Position numbers and translations under genes: made by a program. DNA of 64,000 bases from an uncultured Paracoccaceae bacterium (GTDB taxonomy: Bacteria > Pseudomonadota > Alphaproteobacteria > Rhodobacterales > Rhodobacteraceae): positions 248,001 through 312,000 of the forward strand of contig CANNFE010000001.1 in assembly GCA_947503775.1 (NCBI GenBank). The letters are read 5' to 3'. The notes below the pieces were generated by a model. The model was not told the DNA's origin, did not search any database, and saw only the letters and a list, made by a program, of their open reading frames with translations. Positions 8,621 to 18,159 of the stretch are shown piece by piece. Each line of letters opens with the position of its first letter. Position 1 is the stretch's first letter.

Positions 8621-10333
8621 ATGACCCGTCATCTGATCACCTCTGCCATTCCCTATATCAACGGGATCAAGCATCTGGGAAACCTGATCGGCTCTCAGTT
8701 GCCGGCCGATCTTTTCGCCCGGTATCAGCGGGCGCGCGGGCGCGAAGTGCTCTTTTTGTGCGCGACGGACGAGCATGGCACCCCGGCGGAGCTGGCCGCC
8801 GCCAAGGCGGGGCTGCCGGTGGCAGACTATTGCAAGCAGATGCATGCCACACAATCGAAGCTGGCCGAAGGGTTTCGCCTGTCCTTTGACCATTACGGAC
8901 GCTCCTCCAGCGCGCAGAACCACGCGCTGACCCAGCATTTCGCAGGCAAGCTGGCCGAGAACGGCCTGATCGAGGAGCGGTCCGAGCGGCAGGTCTATTC
9001 CAATGCCGATGGCCGGTTCCTGCCGGATCGCTATATCGAGGGGACCTGCCCCAATTGCGGGTACGACAAGGCGCGCGGCGATCAGTGCGAGAACTGTACC
9101 AAGCAGCTGGAGCCGACGGATCTGATCGATCCACGCTCGGCCATTTCGGGATCGACCGATCTGGAAGTGCGCGAGACCAAGCATCTTTACCTGCTGCAAT
9201 CCAAGCTGAAGGACGATCTGGACGCCTGGATCGACAGCCAGACGGGATGGCCCGTGCTGACGACCTCGATCGCCAAGAAATGGCTGCATGACGGCTACGG
9301 CCTGCAGGATCGCGGGATCACGCGGGATCTGGACTGGGGCATTCCGGTGAGGCGCGGCGATGCGGATTGGCCGGGGATGGAGGGCAAGGTCTTCTACGTC
9401 TGGTTCGACGCGCCCATCGAATACATCGCCTGCGGCGCCGAATGGGTCGAAGCCGGAAAGGGCGAGGATTGGGAGCGCTGGTGGCGCACCGATAAAGGCG
9501 CCGATGACGTGCGCTACACCCAGTTCATGGGCAAGGACAACGTGCCGTTCCACACGCTGAGCTTTCCGGCCACATTGATCGGGTCGGGCGAGCCGTGGAA
9601 GCGGGTCGATTACCTCAAGTCGTTCAACTACCTCAATTATGATGGCGGCCAGTTCTCGACCTCTCAGGGGCGGGGTATCTTCATGGATCAGGCGCTCGAG
9701 ATCCTGCCGGCCGATTACTGGCGCTGGTGGCTTCTGAGCCATGTGCCGGAAAGCTCGGACAGCGAATTCACCTGGGAAAATTTCCAGGTGTCCGTGAACA
9801 AGGATCTGGCCGATGTGCTGGGCAATTTCGTCAGCCGCGTGACGAAGTTCTGCCGCTCCAAATTCGGCGAGACCGTGCCGGAGGGCGGTGCCTGGGGCGC
9901 GCAGGAAGAGGCGCTGATCGCGGAGCTGACGGAGCATCTGACAGCCTATGAACGGCATATGGAGGCGATCGAGATCCGCAAGGCGGCCGGCGAGTTGCGC
10001 GCGATCTGGGTGGCCGGCAACGAATATCTGCAAGCGTCGGCGCCCTGGTCTGTCTTCAAGGAAGATCCAGAGCGGGCGGCAGCCCAGATCCGGCTCGCGC
10101 TCAACCTGATCCGACTTTACGCGGTGCTGTCAGCGCCCTTTATCCCGGATGCGTCCGGAACGCTGATGGAGGCGATGCGGACCGAGGATGCAAACTGGCC
10201 GAGCGATCTTTCGGCCGCGCTCAAGGCGCTGCCCGCCGGTCACGCTTTCACGGTGCCGGATGTCACCTTCCGCAAGATCAGCGATGAGGAGCGGGAGACG
10301 TGGCAGGATCGCTTTGCGGGTCAGCGGACGTAG
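8621..10333 (+). CDS. metG: Methionyl-tRNA synthetase
   Basis: A 570-residue class I synthetase that charges tRNA-Met. The HIGH motif appears as HLGN (18-21). A zinc knuckle is formed by C143, C146, C156 and C159. The usual KMSKS loop is replaced by QFSTS at 344-348, so both lysines are missing. The anticodon-binding helical domain follows (about 390-540), and no C-terminal dimerisation domain is present. The 3' end overlaps the convergent AI-2E-type permease gene by 56 bp. The identity is certain; the loop variant is the notable point. Confidence 0.97.
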   Translation: MTRHLITSAIPYINGIKHLGNLIGSQLPADLFARYQRARGREVLFLCATDEHGTPAELAAAKAGLPVADYCKQMHATQSKLAEGFRLSFDHYGRSSSAQNHALTQHFAGKLAENGLIEERSERQVYSNADGRFLPDRYIEGTCPNCGYDKARGDQCENCTKQLEPTDLIDPRSAISGSTDLEVRETKHLYLLQSKLKDDLDAWIDSQTGWPVLTTSIAKKWLHDGYGLQDRGITRDLDWGIPVRRGDADWPGMEGKVFYVWFDAPIEYIACGAEWVEAGKGEDWERWWRTDKGADDVRYTQFMGKDNVPFHTLSFPATLIGSGEPWKRVDYLKSFNYLNYDGGQFSTSQGRGIFMDQALEILPADYWRWWLLSHVPESSDSEFTWENFQVSVNKDLADVLGNFVSRVTKFCRSKFGETVPEGGAWGAQEEALIAELTEHLTAYERHMEAIEIRKAAGELRAIWVAGNEYLQASAPWSVFKEDPERAAAQIRLALNLIRLYAVLSAPFIPDASGTLMEAMRTEDANWPSDLSAALKALPAGHAFTVPDVTFRKISDEERETWQDRFAGQRT

Positions 10334-11441
10334 GCTCAGGCGGGTCGGTCTGGGCAAGATCGCTCCCCCGTCCCGCTAGAAACAGGCCTAGCCCATGCAT
10401 GCCGGGCACATGTTCGCTGAAAACCCGTAGCGCGATCAGCACGGGCACCGCGATCACCATGCCGATGACGGACCATGCCCAGCCCCAGAAAGCGACGGCC
10501 AGAAAGACGACCACCGGGTTCAGCTTGAGGCTTCGCCCGACCGCGTAGGGCGTGATGAACTGCGCCTCGATGCTTGTCAGAGAGAGATAGACCAGCGCCA
10601 CCAGAACGGCGCTGCCCGCCTGATCGTAGGTCACAAGGCCAATGGCGGTCGTGATGATGACGCCGATGATGGCGCCCAGAAACGGAACGAAATTCAGAAC
10701 GAAGGCCATCGCTCCGAACAGAACCGGGTTGGGCATGCCCAGCAGGAAAAGCGCAAGGCCCACCGCGACCCCGAGACCGGCATTGATGAGGGTGATCGTC
10801 AGGAAATACCGACTGATCTTCCGCTCGATATCGAAGGCGATGGTGATCGAGCGTTTCTTGTCGGCAAAGCGGGGATGGGCCTGCACGATTTTTTCATAGA
10901 ACATATCGCCCGAGGCGATGAGAAAGAACATGAGCGCCAGCGTCAGGACGAGTTGCGCCAGAAGCGCGGGCGCGCTGGCGACTGCCTGGGACAGAAGGCT
11001 GGGTTCGTCGACGACGACGCGCTCTGGCTCGGACGGCGCGTTCTCTTCGGCCGATCCTTCGGCGATCCTCTCGACCTCTTCGCTGGCTTCGGCGACCTTT
11101 TCCACGGCCGAGGAGAGGCCGCGCAGCTTCCGCTCGACATCTGCCGCGATCGTCGAGGCGTCACCGGCATAGGTCTGGACGGGCGCCGAAAGCCCCATGA
11201 TGGCCGCGCCCAGCCCGGTGACGAGCGCCAGCAGCACGACAAACGCGGTGACAACGTCCGGAACGCCGCGACGGGCCAGAACGCGCCGGACGGGCGAAAA
11301 AGTCAGGGACAGCAGGAAGGCGAGGATGACCGGCATCAGAAAGGCGCGGGCCAGAACGATCGCCGCCCCTGCCGACAGAACGAAGAGCCCGATGATGGCC
11401 CAGCTTGGAGCAAGGGGTCGGGCGGTGGTCTCTGTGGACAT
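10278..11441 (-). CDS. AI-2E family (PerM-type) membrane protein
   Basis: A 387-residue protein with about eight membrane helices: two near the N terminus, a charged acidic segment at about 100-160 (rich in Glu), and a C-terminal membrane block containing NAGLGVAVG and [10 protein letters not shown] typical of the AI-2E transporter family. Members export AI-2 or other solutes, or act as ion antiporters; the function here is unproven. The start at 11441 ([12 protein letters not shown]) was chosen because the sequence before it does not look like protein of this family. Its end overlaps metG antisense. Confidence 0.85.
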   Translation of the reverse strand: MSTETTARPLAPSWAIIGLFVLSAGAAIVLARAFLMPVILAFLLSLTFSPVRRVLARRGVPDVVTAFVVLLALVTGLGAAIMGLSAPVQTYAGDASTIAADVERKLRGLSSAVEKVAEASEEVERIAEGSAEENAPSEPERVVVDEPSLLSQAVASAPALLAQLVLTLALMFFLIASGDMFYEKIVQAHPRFADKKRSITIAFDIERKISRYFLTITLINAGLGVAVGLALFLLGMPNPVLFGAMAFVLNFVPFLGAIIGVIITTAIGLVTYDQAGSAVLVALVYLSLTSIEAQFITPYAVGRSLKLNPVVVFLAVAFWGWAWSVIGMVIAVPVLIALRVFSEHVPGMHGLGLFLAGRGSDLAQTDPPEPTSADPQSDPATSPAPHR

Positions 11442-11580
11442 GTAGGTTCCGATCCGGTGGCTCTGAGACAAACCGTCACGGCGCAGCCCGGGTTCCGCGC
11501 ATGCTCTCTGCATTGCTATTGGCTCTGCGGTTGTCCGCCTGCTACCGTAAAGGCAACGTTTGATCTGAAAGGACTTTACG

Positions 11581-12372
11581 ATGCGTTTTCTTATGCTTGC
11601 CGGGGCGCTGACGCTCGCCTCGACTGCGGCGTTCGGGGCCACCTGCGGCAATGACGGCTCTGGTTTCGCGACCTGGAAGGCCCAGTTTGCGCAGGAAGCC
11701 GCCGCTGCCGGTGTCGGGCAGCGCGGTCTCGATGCGCTGGCGGGGACGCAATATGCGACCCGCACCATCGCCGCCGACCGCAACCAGAAGAGCTTTAAAT
11801 ACTCGCTTGAGAAGTTCATGCAGGTGCGCGGCGCCGATACGATCGTCAATCAGGGGCGCAGCCGTCTGGCACGCAACGCCGATTTCTATCGCAGCCTCGA
11901 GCAGCGCTACGGGGTTCCGGCCGGTGTGCTGATCGCGATCCACGGGATGGAGACCGGGTTCGGCGGCTTCATGGGCGATGCCAACGTGCTCTCTGCGATT
12001 GCGACGCTGGCCTATGATTGCCGCAGGTCGGATTTCTTCACCGGGCACGCGCTGGCCGCCTTCAAGCTTGTCGATCAGGGCGCGATCTCTCCGGGATCGA
12101 CCGGTGCGATGCATGGCGAGCTGGGTCATACGCAGTTTCTGCCCGGCAACGTTCTGCGCTACGGGGTCGACGGCAATGGCGACGGCCGCGTGGATCTGAC
12201 GAACCTGACGGATTCGATGGCCTCCACCGCGAACTTCCTGCAGCAGAAGGGCTGGCAACCCGGGCTCGGGTTTCAGGAGGGCGAACCGAATTTCCGCGTG
12301 ATCCAGGAATGGAACGCGGCGACGGTCTACCAGAAAGCCATCGCAATCATGGCGGCCCGTATCGAGGCCTGA
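11581..12372 (+). CDS. Lytic murein transglycosylase (MltB/SLT_2 family)
   Basis: A 263-residue secreted enzyme with a signal peptide ending AFGA. The catalytic Glu lies in IAIHGMETGFGGF, and downstream motifs (HTQFLPGNVLRYGVD and STANFLQQKGW) match MltB-type enzymes. It would cleave peptidoglycan between MurNAc and GlcNAc, leaving 1,6-anhydroMurNAc. AAAGGA sits 8 bases before the ATG. Cysteines near the N terminus and at about residue 143 could form a disulfide. It shares the TGATG junction with the next gene. Its products are the type of sugar the MurQ locus downstream could use. Confidence 0.92.
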   Translation: MRFLMLAGALTLASTAAFGATCGNDGSGFATWKAQFAQEAAAAGVGQRGLDALAGTQYATRTIAADRNQKSFKYSLEKFMQVRGADTIVNQGRSRLARNADFYRSLEQRYGVPAGVLIAIHGMETGFGGFMGDANVLSAIATLAYDCRRSDFFTGHALAAFKLVDQGAISPGSTGAMHGELGHTQFLPGNVLRYGVDGNGDGRVDLTNLTDSMASTANFLQQKGWQPGLGFQEGEPNFRVIQEWNAATVYQKAIAIMAARIEA

Positions 12373-12962
12373 TGGCCAAGCGGCCTCTGGAAAACGAGGA
12401 GGAGATCGAGGTCTCCTCCCGCGCCGAGTTGCGCGACTGGCTTAGGCAAAATCACGGCCGCCCGCGCGGCGTCTGGCTGGTGACCTGGAAAAAGGCACAT
12501 CCGGCCCGCTATGTCGCGATGGCAGAGATCATCCGCGAATGTCTGGCGCATGGTTGGGTCGACAGCCTGTCGCGCGCCAAGGATGCGGATCGCACCATGC
12601 TTTGGATCAGCCCGCGCAAGGCGGGATCGAACTGGAGCCGGGTCAACAAAGAGATCGTCACAGAGCTGCAAGATCAGGGGCTCATAACCGCCGCTGGCCG
12701 CGCCAAGGTCGAAGCTGCCAAGAGCGACGGAACGTGGACCGCGCTCGATGACGTGGAGAACCTTGTCGTGCCCGGGGATCTGCAAGCCGCCTTTGACGCC
12801 CGGCCCGGATCGGAGGAGATCTGGCACGGCTTTCCGCGCTCGGTCAAACGCGGCGTGCTGGAATGGATCCTGACCGCCAAACGTCCGGCCACGCGGGCCA
12901 AACGGATCGACGAGACGGCGCGCGACAGCGCGCGCGGGCAAAGGCCGAACCAGTGGCGATAA
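12372..12962 (+). CDS. YdeI/OmpD-associated (OmdA) family protein
   Basis: A 196-residue soluble protein whose sequence (GVWLVTWKK, ECLAHGWVDS, RTMLWISPRKAGSNWS) matches the bacteriocin-protection YdeI/OmdA family. Family members have been linked to peptide resistance, but the molecular role is unclear. The start codon overlaps the transglycosylase stop (TGATG), so the two are translationally coupled. The C terminus is basic (RAKRIDETARDSARGQRPNQ), as usual for the family. Confidence 0.85.
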   Translation: MAKRPLENEEEIEVSSRAELRDWLRQNHGRPRGVWLVTWKKAHPARYVAMAEIIRECLAHGWVDSLSRAKDADRTMLWISPRKAGSNWSRVNKEIVTELQDQGLITAAGRAKVEAAKSDGTWTALDDVENLVVPGDLQAAFDARPGSEEIWHGFPRSVKRGVLEWILTAKRPATRAKRIDETARDSARGQRPNQWR

Positions 12963-13025
12963 GCCGGCCTGCGATCCAAGCGAGCCTTGGCCGAGTATCA
13001 GCTTGTCCGGCTTGGGCCGCCCACC

Positions 13026-14021
13026 TTAGTGCAGCCGTGTCCCGTCGGCGTCGAAGGCATAGGTGCTGCCGGGATCAAAGCCAAGCCGCAGCTCCTCGCC
13101 TTCGGAGACCTGATGCTGGCCGAAGAGGCGCGCGGTGATCTGATGCACGTCGGCATGCGCGATAACGTTGGTATCGCCGCCAAGATGTTCGACATGGCTG
13201 ACCCGAACGCAAAGAGGGCCGTCGCCCGCAACGAAGAGGGCCTCGGGCCGGATGCCCATGGTGCGGTCATCGCCCGGGGTCAGAAGATCGGCCGGAAAGA
13301 AGTTCATCGACGGCGCCCCCAGAAACCCCGCCACGAACTTGTTGGCGGGGTTGTTGTAAAGCTCCATCGGGCTTCCGATCTGCTCCACCCGGCCGTCGCG
13401 CAGCACCACGATCTTGTCGGCCAGCGTCATCGCCTCGACCTGATCGTGGGTGACGTAGATCATCGATGCGCCCAGCTGCCGGTGCAGGTTGGCGATCTCG
13501 ATCCGGGTGTTCATCCTGAGGGCGGCATCGAGGTTCGAGAGCGGCTCGTCAAAGAGAAACAGCTTCGGCTCGCGGACGATGGCGCGGCCGATAGCGACGC
13601 GCTGGCGCTGGCCGCCAGAAAGCTCGGACGGATAGCGGTCCAGATAGGCGCCGAGATCCAGCATCTTCGAGGCGCGCTCCACCCGCTCTGCGATGACGTG
13701 TTTGGGCTGGCCTTCCTGCTTGAGCGCGAGCGTCATGTTCCCGCGCACGTTCAGATGCGGGTAAAGCGCGTAGCTTTGAAAAACCATGGCGATGCCACGC
13801 TTGGACGACGGTGTCAGATTGACCTGGCGGCCCGTGATATGGATCTCACCCGAGGAGGCATCCTCGAGCCCCGCGATCACGCGCAAAAGCGTGGACTTGC
13901 CGCAGCCGGACGGGCCGATGAAAACGACGAATTCGCCCTCCTCTACGTCCAGGCTGACATCTTTCAGGACATGCACCTGACCGAAGGATTTGTGTACGTT
14001 TTTCAAGGACAAAGCGGTCAT
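13026..14021 (-). CDS. ABC transporter ATP-binding protein (UgpC/MalK type)
   Basis: A 331-residue CUT1 sugar importer ATPase. Walker A is GPSGCGKST (36-44), the signature is LSGGQ (134-138), Walker B is LFLFDEP (154-160), and the H-loop is THDQ. A C-terminal TOBE domain (about 235-331) is present, so the protein has the MalK/UgpC layout. It energises the two permeases encoded upstream in the same operon. It overlaps the dehydrogenase gene by 4 bp and is the last gene of the murQ operon. Confidence 0.93.
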   Translation of the reverse strand: MTALSLKNVHKSFGQVHVLKDVSLDVEEGEFVVFIGPSGCGKSTLLRVIAGLEDASSGEIHITGRQVNLTPSSKRGIAMVFQSYALYPHLNVRGNMTLALKQEGQPKHVIAERVERASKMLDLGAYLDRYPSELSGGQRQRVAIGRAIVREPKLFLFDEPLSNLDAALRMNTRIEIANLHRQLGASMIYVTHDQVEAMTLADKIVVLRDGRVEQIGSPMELYNNPANKFVAGFLGAPSMNFFPADLLTPGDDRTMGIRPEALFVAGDGPLCVRVSHVEHLGGDTNVIAHADVHQITARLFGQHQVSEGEELRLGFDPGSTYAFDADGTRLH

Positions 14022-15052
14022 GTCAAAACCTTCTCGAGCGAGATGGGCTGGCCGGTGCGGATGCTTTCATCCGCGGCCAGGCAAACGGCGAGCGAGCTGA
14101 CCGCATCGCCCATATGGCGGGTCAGGTCGATATCATCGGTGATCGCACGCAAGGTGAAGGCCTGCTCGGCGTCACACAACGCCTGATGTCCCGGCTCGCC
14201 GGGCATATCGATCCTTCGGTCCCCCGCAGGCGTATGCACCAGAAGACCGCCGACCCGGGTGTGGCCATCGATATCCGCCGATGCGCCCGTGTTGCCTTCG
14301 GTGATCGAAACGGCGCCGTTGGGGCTGATGATATCCTTCACGAAAAAGGCGGTCTCGGACATCATCGGCCCCCATCCCGCCTCGTACCAGCCGACCGATC
14401 CGTCCGCGAAAATGACCTGAAACTGGCCGTAATTGTACATGTCAGGCGCGATCTCATCGCTTAGCCGTAGGCCCATACCGTGGACGCGCACCGGGGCAGC
14501 ATCGGTGATCTGGCACATCACATCGACGTAATGGACGCCGCAATCCACGATGGGAGAGGTCGTTTCCATCAGCGCCTTGTGAGTCTCCCACTCCTCGCCC
14601 GAACTTTGCTGGTTGAGGTTGAGGCGGAACACGTAAGGACCGCCCAACGCGCGCGCCTCTGCGATCAGCCGCATCCATGACGGGTGATGGCGCAGGATAT
14701 AGCCCACCACGAGCTTGCAGCCGGTCCGACTGGCGGTTTCGGTCACGCGCTTGGCGTCTTTGACGGTCATGGCCAGCGGCTTTTCCACGAAGATATGGGC
14801 GCCCGCCTCCATTGCGCGGATGGCGTACTCCGCATGGGTGTCGGTATAGGTCGCGATGACGGCAAGATCGGGCGTGGTCGCGGTAAGCGCTTCGTCAAAG
14901 TCCGTGAAGACCGGATATTCCGCAAGATCCGGGTGATCGACCTGCCCGGAGCGGTTCACGAGCCCGACGATGCGGGCCTCGGGATGGGCATGATGGGCAA
15001 GCGCGTGGCTTTGCCCCATATTGCCCAGCCCGGCGATCAGAACGCGGATCAT
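14018..15052 (-). CDS. Gfo/Idh/MocA-family oxidoreductase
   Basis: A 344-residue NAD(P)-dependent sugar dehydrogenase-type protein. The N-terminal Rossmann fold starts VLIAGLGNMGQSHA, and EKPLAMTV is the typical motif carrying the catalytic-site Lys. The C-terminal domain is the alpha/beta substrate fold. It lies between permease and ATPase genes of the sugar ABC operon with 4-bp overlaps on both sides, so it very likely acts on the imported sugar or a derivative. The substrate is not predictable, but the operon suggests an amino sugar or anhydro sugar. Confidence 0.9.
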   Translation of the reverse strand: MIRVLIAGLGNMGQSHALAHHAHPEARIVGLVNRSGQVDHPDLAEYPVFTDFDEALTATTPDLAVIATYTDTHAEYAIRAMEAGAHIFVEKPLAMTVKDAKRVTETASRTGCKLVVGYILRHHPSWMRLIAEARALGGPYVFRLNLNQQSSGEEWETHKALMETTSPIVDCGVHYVDVMCQITDAAPVRVHGMGLRLSDEIAPDMYNYGQFQVIFADGSVGWYEAGWGPMMSETAFFVKDIISPNGAVSITEGNTGASADIDGHTRVGGLLVHTPAGDRRIDMPGEPGHQALCDAEQAFTLRAITDDIDLTRHMGDAVSSLAVCLAADESIRTGQPISLEKVLT

Positions 15053-15888
15053 TTGACCGCCCCCGACGTGATGCCGCGGATCAGTTGCCGCGAGAAGATC
15101 ACGTACAGCACCAGTACCGGCAGGATCGCCATGGAGAGCGCCGAGAGGACAGCGTTCCAGTCCGTCACGAACTGGCCGATGAAGACCTGGCTGCCAAGCG
15201 TCAGCGTCTTGGTTTCCTCGGCGGGGGCGAGGATCAGCGGGAACCAGAGGTCATTCCAGATGGGGATCATGTTGAAGACTGCAACGGTCGCCATCGCCGG
15301 ACGCACAAGCGGCAGAATGAGGCGAAAGAAGATCGTATATTCGCTCAGCCCGTCGATACGCCCGGCATTCTTGAGGTCATCCGAGACCTGGCGCATGAAC
15401 TCGCTGAGGATGAAGACGGCAAGCGGCAGACCTTGCGCGGTATAGACGAGGATCAACGCCCAAAGCGTGTTCACAAGGCCGGTCGCGACCATCATCTCGA
15501 GGATCGCGACGGTGCCGATCCGGATCGGGATCATGATCCCAAGCGCAAGATAAAGCCCCATCAGCATATTGCCCCGGAACCGGTACTCGCTCAGCGCGTG
15601 GGCCGCCATCGCACCAAAGAGCAGGATGAAAAAGAGCGAGGCGACCGTGACGATCATCGAATTCTGGAAGTAGAGAAAGAAATCGCCCTGACGCATCACG
15701 GTCTGGTAGCCGATCATCGAAAAGCTGTCCGCATCGGGCAGCGCCAATGGCTCTCGGAAGATCGCCCGGCGCTCCTTGAAAGAGTTGATGAGGATGACGA
15801 AGACCGGAAAGAGCGCGATCAGCGTGTAGAGGATCAATGCGCCATGCATCATCGCCGTGTTGATCGGGTTTGACCGTGCGGTGTTCAT
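15049..15888 (-). CDS. Carbohydrate ABC transporter permease (MalG type)
   Basis: A 279-residue membrane protein with six predicted helices and the BPD_transp_1 EAA-like loop (about residues 180-200, DDLKNAGRIDGLSEYTIFF). It pairs with the MalF-type permease just upstream to form the membrane pore of the CUT1 importer. It overlaps the dehydrogenase gene by 4 bp and follows the first permease by 10 bp. Confidence 0.92.
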   Translation of the reverse strand: MNTARSNPINTAMMHGALILYTLIALFPVFVILINSFKERRAIFREPLALPDADSFSMIGYQTVMRQGDFFLYFQNSMIVTVASLFFILLFGAMAAHALSEYRFRGNMLMGLYLALGIMIPIRIGTVAILEMMVATGLVNTLWALILVYTAQGLPLAVFILSEFMRQVSDDLKNAGRIDGLSEYTIFFRLILPLVRPAMATVAVFNMIPIWNDLWFPLILAPAEETKTLTLGSQVFIGQFVTDWNAVLSALSMAILPVLVLYVIFSRQLIRGITSGAVK

Positions 15889-15898
15889 CGCCCCCTCC

Positions 15899-16813
15899 TC
15901 ACAGCTGATAGCGGCGCATCCGGGTCTGGATGCCGAAGAGATAGATGCAGACCCCTACCAGAATGATCGCGAACATCGCCCCGGCGATGGCCGAGCCCAT
16001 ATGCGGATCGCCAAGCTGAAGCTGGAACCCGAAGAAGGTGCGATACATGAACGTGCCGAGGATGTCGGTCGAGAAATCCGGCCCCGCCAGAGCGCCTTGG
16101 GCGGCATAGATCAGATCGAATGCGTTGAAATTGCCGACGAATGTCAGGATCGAGATGATCCCGATCGACGGCAGGATCAGCGGCAGCTTGATCTTCCAGA
16201 ACGCGGCCATGCCGGTGATCCCGTCGACCTCTCCTGCCTCGAGGATCTCTTCGGGGATGGAAAGGAGCGCGGCATAGATCAGCATCATCGGGATCCCGAC
16301 GAACTGCCAGACCGAGATCAGCGCAAGGGTGGTAAGCGCATACTCCTCCCGGCCCAGCCACGGCGCGAAAAGCGACCTCAGGCCGATCCAGTCCAGCATC
16401 CCGGGCGCGATGCCCCAGATCGGAGAGAGGATGAGCTTCCAGGCGAAACCGACGATGACGAAGGACAGGATCGTTGGAATGAAGATGGCCGACCGGTACA
16501 GCGCCGCGAACCGAAGGCGGGGATGGCTGAGCAAGGCGGCCAGCGCGATGCCGATCGGGTTCTGCACCAGCATATGGACCAGAAAGAACCAGAAATTGTT
16601 GCCAAGCGCGTTCCAGAACTGATCCGACCAGATCGGATCGAAAAAGAGCGTCCGAAAATTCTCGAGACCGACAAAGATCCGCTCCTGATCGATCCTGCTG
16701 TAAAGCGCGAGGCGGAGCGTGTTGAACAGGGGAAAGATCATCACCGCGCTGTAGATGATGACGGCCGGCGCAAGAAACACCGGAATATGCCAGCGGATGC
16801 GGGCTCGGCTCAT
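15899..16813 (-). CDS. Carbohydrate ABC transporter permease (MalF type)
   Basis: A 304-residue membrane protein with six helices and an EAA loop reading EILEAGEVDGITGMAAF. I placed the start at 16813 (MSRARIRWHIPVFLAP), where the first helix begins; an ORF extension to 17053 runs through the binding-protein gene and is not credible. A strong GC hairpin with six A on the plus strand precedes it, and probably reduces permease expression relative to the binding protein. Confidence 0.92.
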   Translation of the reverse strand: MSRARIRWHIPVFLAPAVIIYSAVMIFPLFNTLRLALYSRIDQERIFVGLENFRTLFFDPIWSDQFWNALGNNFWFFLVHMLVQNPIGIALAALLSHPRLRFAALYRSAIFIPTILSFVIVGFAWKLILSPIWGIAPGMLDWIGLRSLFAPWLGREEYALTTLALISVWQFVGIPMMLIYAALLSIPEEILEAGEVDGITGMAAFWKIKLPLILPSIGIISILTFVGNFNAFDLIYAAQGALAGPDFSTDILGTFMYRTFFGFQLQLGDPHMGSAIAGAMFAIILVGVCIYLFGIQTRMRRYQL

Positions 16814-16830
16814 GGGTTCGGTCCCCTGGG

Positions 16831-16863
16831 AAAAAAGCCCCGAGCGGATTTCGTGCCCGGGGC
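16831..16863 (-). terminator. Intrinsic terminator/attenuator between binding protein and permease genes
   Basis: Read on the minus strand, a stem of six G-C pairs (16858-16863 with 16837-16842) encloses a 15-base loop and is followed at once by six T (16831-16836). It lies between the solute-binding protein stop and the first permease start. In ABC operons such a signal commonly lets part of the transcripts stop, so that binding protein exceeds permease. Partial read-through is inferred, because the permease genes have no other obvious promoter. Confidence 0.75.
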
Positions 16864-16883
16864 ATGGCGCGGCGGCGGCAGGT

Positions 16884-18137
16884 TTACTGCTGCGGTTCGT
16901 ACCAGCTGGCCAGACCATCCTGCAGCTTCTGGCCCAGCTCCTCGGGGCTCGACGTGCCCTTGATCGCGGCGACCGAGGCCCCCCAGGTGTCGTTTTCAAG
17001 GTTGGGCGTGCCCCGCGACAGGATCTGATAGGTCGACCGGATCGTGCTCTCACACTCCTCGCGCCAGCTTACGAATTCGGCCGCCAGCGGGTCGGAGATC
17101 TCGACCGGGGTCGAGGAGAGCGGGAAGAACCCGGGCAGCGCATTGGCAAAGATCTCGGCGAAGGCGGGGCTGGCCACCCAAGCCAGGAAGGTCTCTGCCG
17201 CCTCCGGGTTCTCGGTCGCCGCGTTCATACCGATGCCGATATCGGTATGGTCCGAGATGTAGCAGGTGTCGCCCTCGGCCTGAACCGGCGGCTTGAAGGC
17301 GCCCATCTCGAAGTCGGCGAGGCTGTTAAAGCCCGAAACCTCCCAGGATCCGGCGGGATAGATCGCCGCGCGGCCGAGGGTAAAGATGTTCTGGCTGTCG
17401 GGATAGGTCTGCGCCTCATAACCGTCGCCAAGATACGCGCCCCAGCGCGCCAGCGTCGCATAGGGGGCGACCCAGACCTCGTCGGTCAGCTTTTGCTCTC
17501 CGGCGATCAGCGCAAGGCGACCCTCCTCGCCTTTCCAGTAATTCGGCCCGATATTGTTGTACCCCATCGTCGCCGCTTCCCACTGGTCATTGGTGCCCAT
17601 GGCCATCGGGATATAGCTGCCGTCGTCCTTGATGGTCTCGAGCGCGGCAAAGAACTCCTCTTCGGTTTCGGGCACCTCCAGACCGAGTTCGTCAAAGGCG
17701 TCCTTGTTGTAGATGAACCCATGGATCACCGAAGCCATCGGCACGCAGAAGCTGGCCGATCCGTCATCGGTCCGCCATGCGGATTTCGCCACGTCCGAGA
17801 AATTGTCCATCGCCTCAAGTTCGCTGAGATCCGACAGGTGGCCCGCCTCGTAAAGCGCGAGCGAGGCGTCGAACGGACGGCAGGTGATAAGATCGCCCGC
17901 CGAGCCTGCATCAAGCTTTGAATTGAGCACGGCGTTATATTCCGCAGGCGCGGAGGGCGTGAAGTTGACCTTGATGCCGGGATGCTCGGCCTCGAATGCG
18001 GGGATGATCTGCTCTTGCCAGAGCGTCAGATCGTCGTTGCGCCAGCTTTCGATGGTCAATGTCACGTCCTGGGCCTGTGCGCCCGTCGCAACGAGCGCAG
18101 TCGTCGCAAGCGCAAGCTTGAAGGTGCTGGATGTCAT
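16884..18137 (-). CDS. Sugar ABC transporter substrate-binding protein (family 1)
   Basis: A 417-residue secreted protein with a signal peptide ending GAQAQDV. The mature sequence begins LTIESWRND, typical of CUT1 family 1 binding proteins, and contains FIYNKDAFDELGL and GSWEVSG motifs seen in this family. It would capture a sugar in the periplasm. The neighbouring murQ, nagA and kinase genes point to an amino sugar (MurNAc, GlcNAc, or a disaccharide/anhydro form), but the ligand is not proven. It sits 22 bp after murQ. Confidence 0.92.
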   Translation of the reverse strand: MTSSTFKLALATTALVATGAQAQDVTLTIESWRNDDLTLWQEQIIPAFEAEHPGIKVNFTPSAPAEYNAVLNSKLDAGSAGDLITCRPFDASLALYEAGHLSDLSELEAMDNFSDVAKSAWRTDDGSASFCVPMASVIHGFIYNKDAFDELGLEVPETEEEFFAALETIKDDGSYIPMAMGTNDQWEAATMGYNNIGPNYWKGEEGRLALIAGEQKLTDEVWVAPYATLARWGAYLGDGYEAQTYPDSQNIFTLGRAAIYPAGSWEVSGFNSLADFEMGAFKPPVQAEGDTCYISDHTDIGIGMNAATENPEAAETFLAWVASPAFAEIFANALPGFFPLSSTPVEISDPLAAEFVSWREECESTIRSTYQILSRGTPNLENDTWGASVAAIKGTSSPEELGQKLQDGLASWYEPQQ

Positions 18138-18159
18138 CAGATTACTCCCCTTGGATTGA

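Noticed and set aside
12963-13025. CCAAG/CTTGG hairpin after the murQ operon as a terminator
   Set aside because: Five-bp stem and no T-tract on either strand.
14684-16963. Plus-strand frames over the sugar ABC permeases and dehydrogenase (for example 15085-15873 and 15857-16963)
   Set aside because: Very charged antisense frames with no domains, opposite clear membrane proteins.
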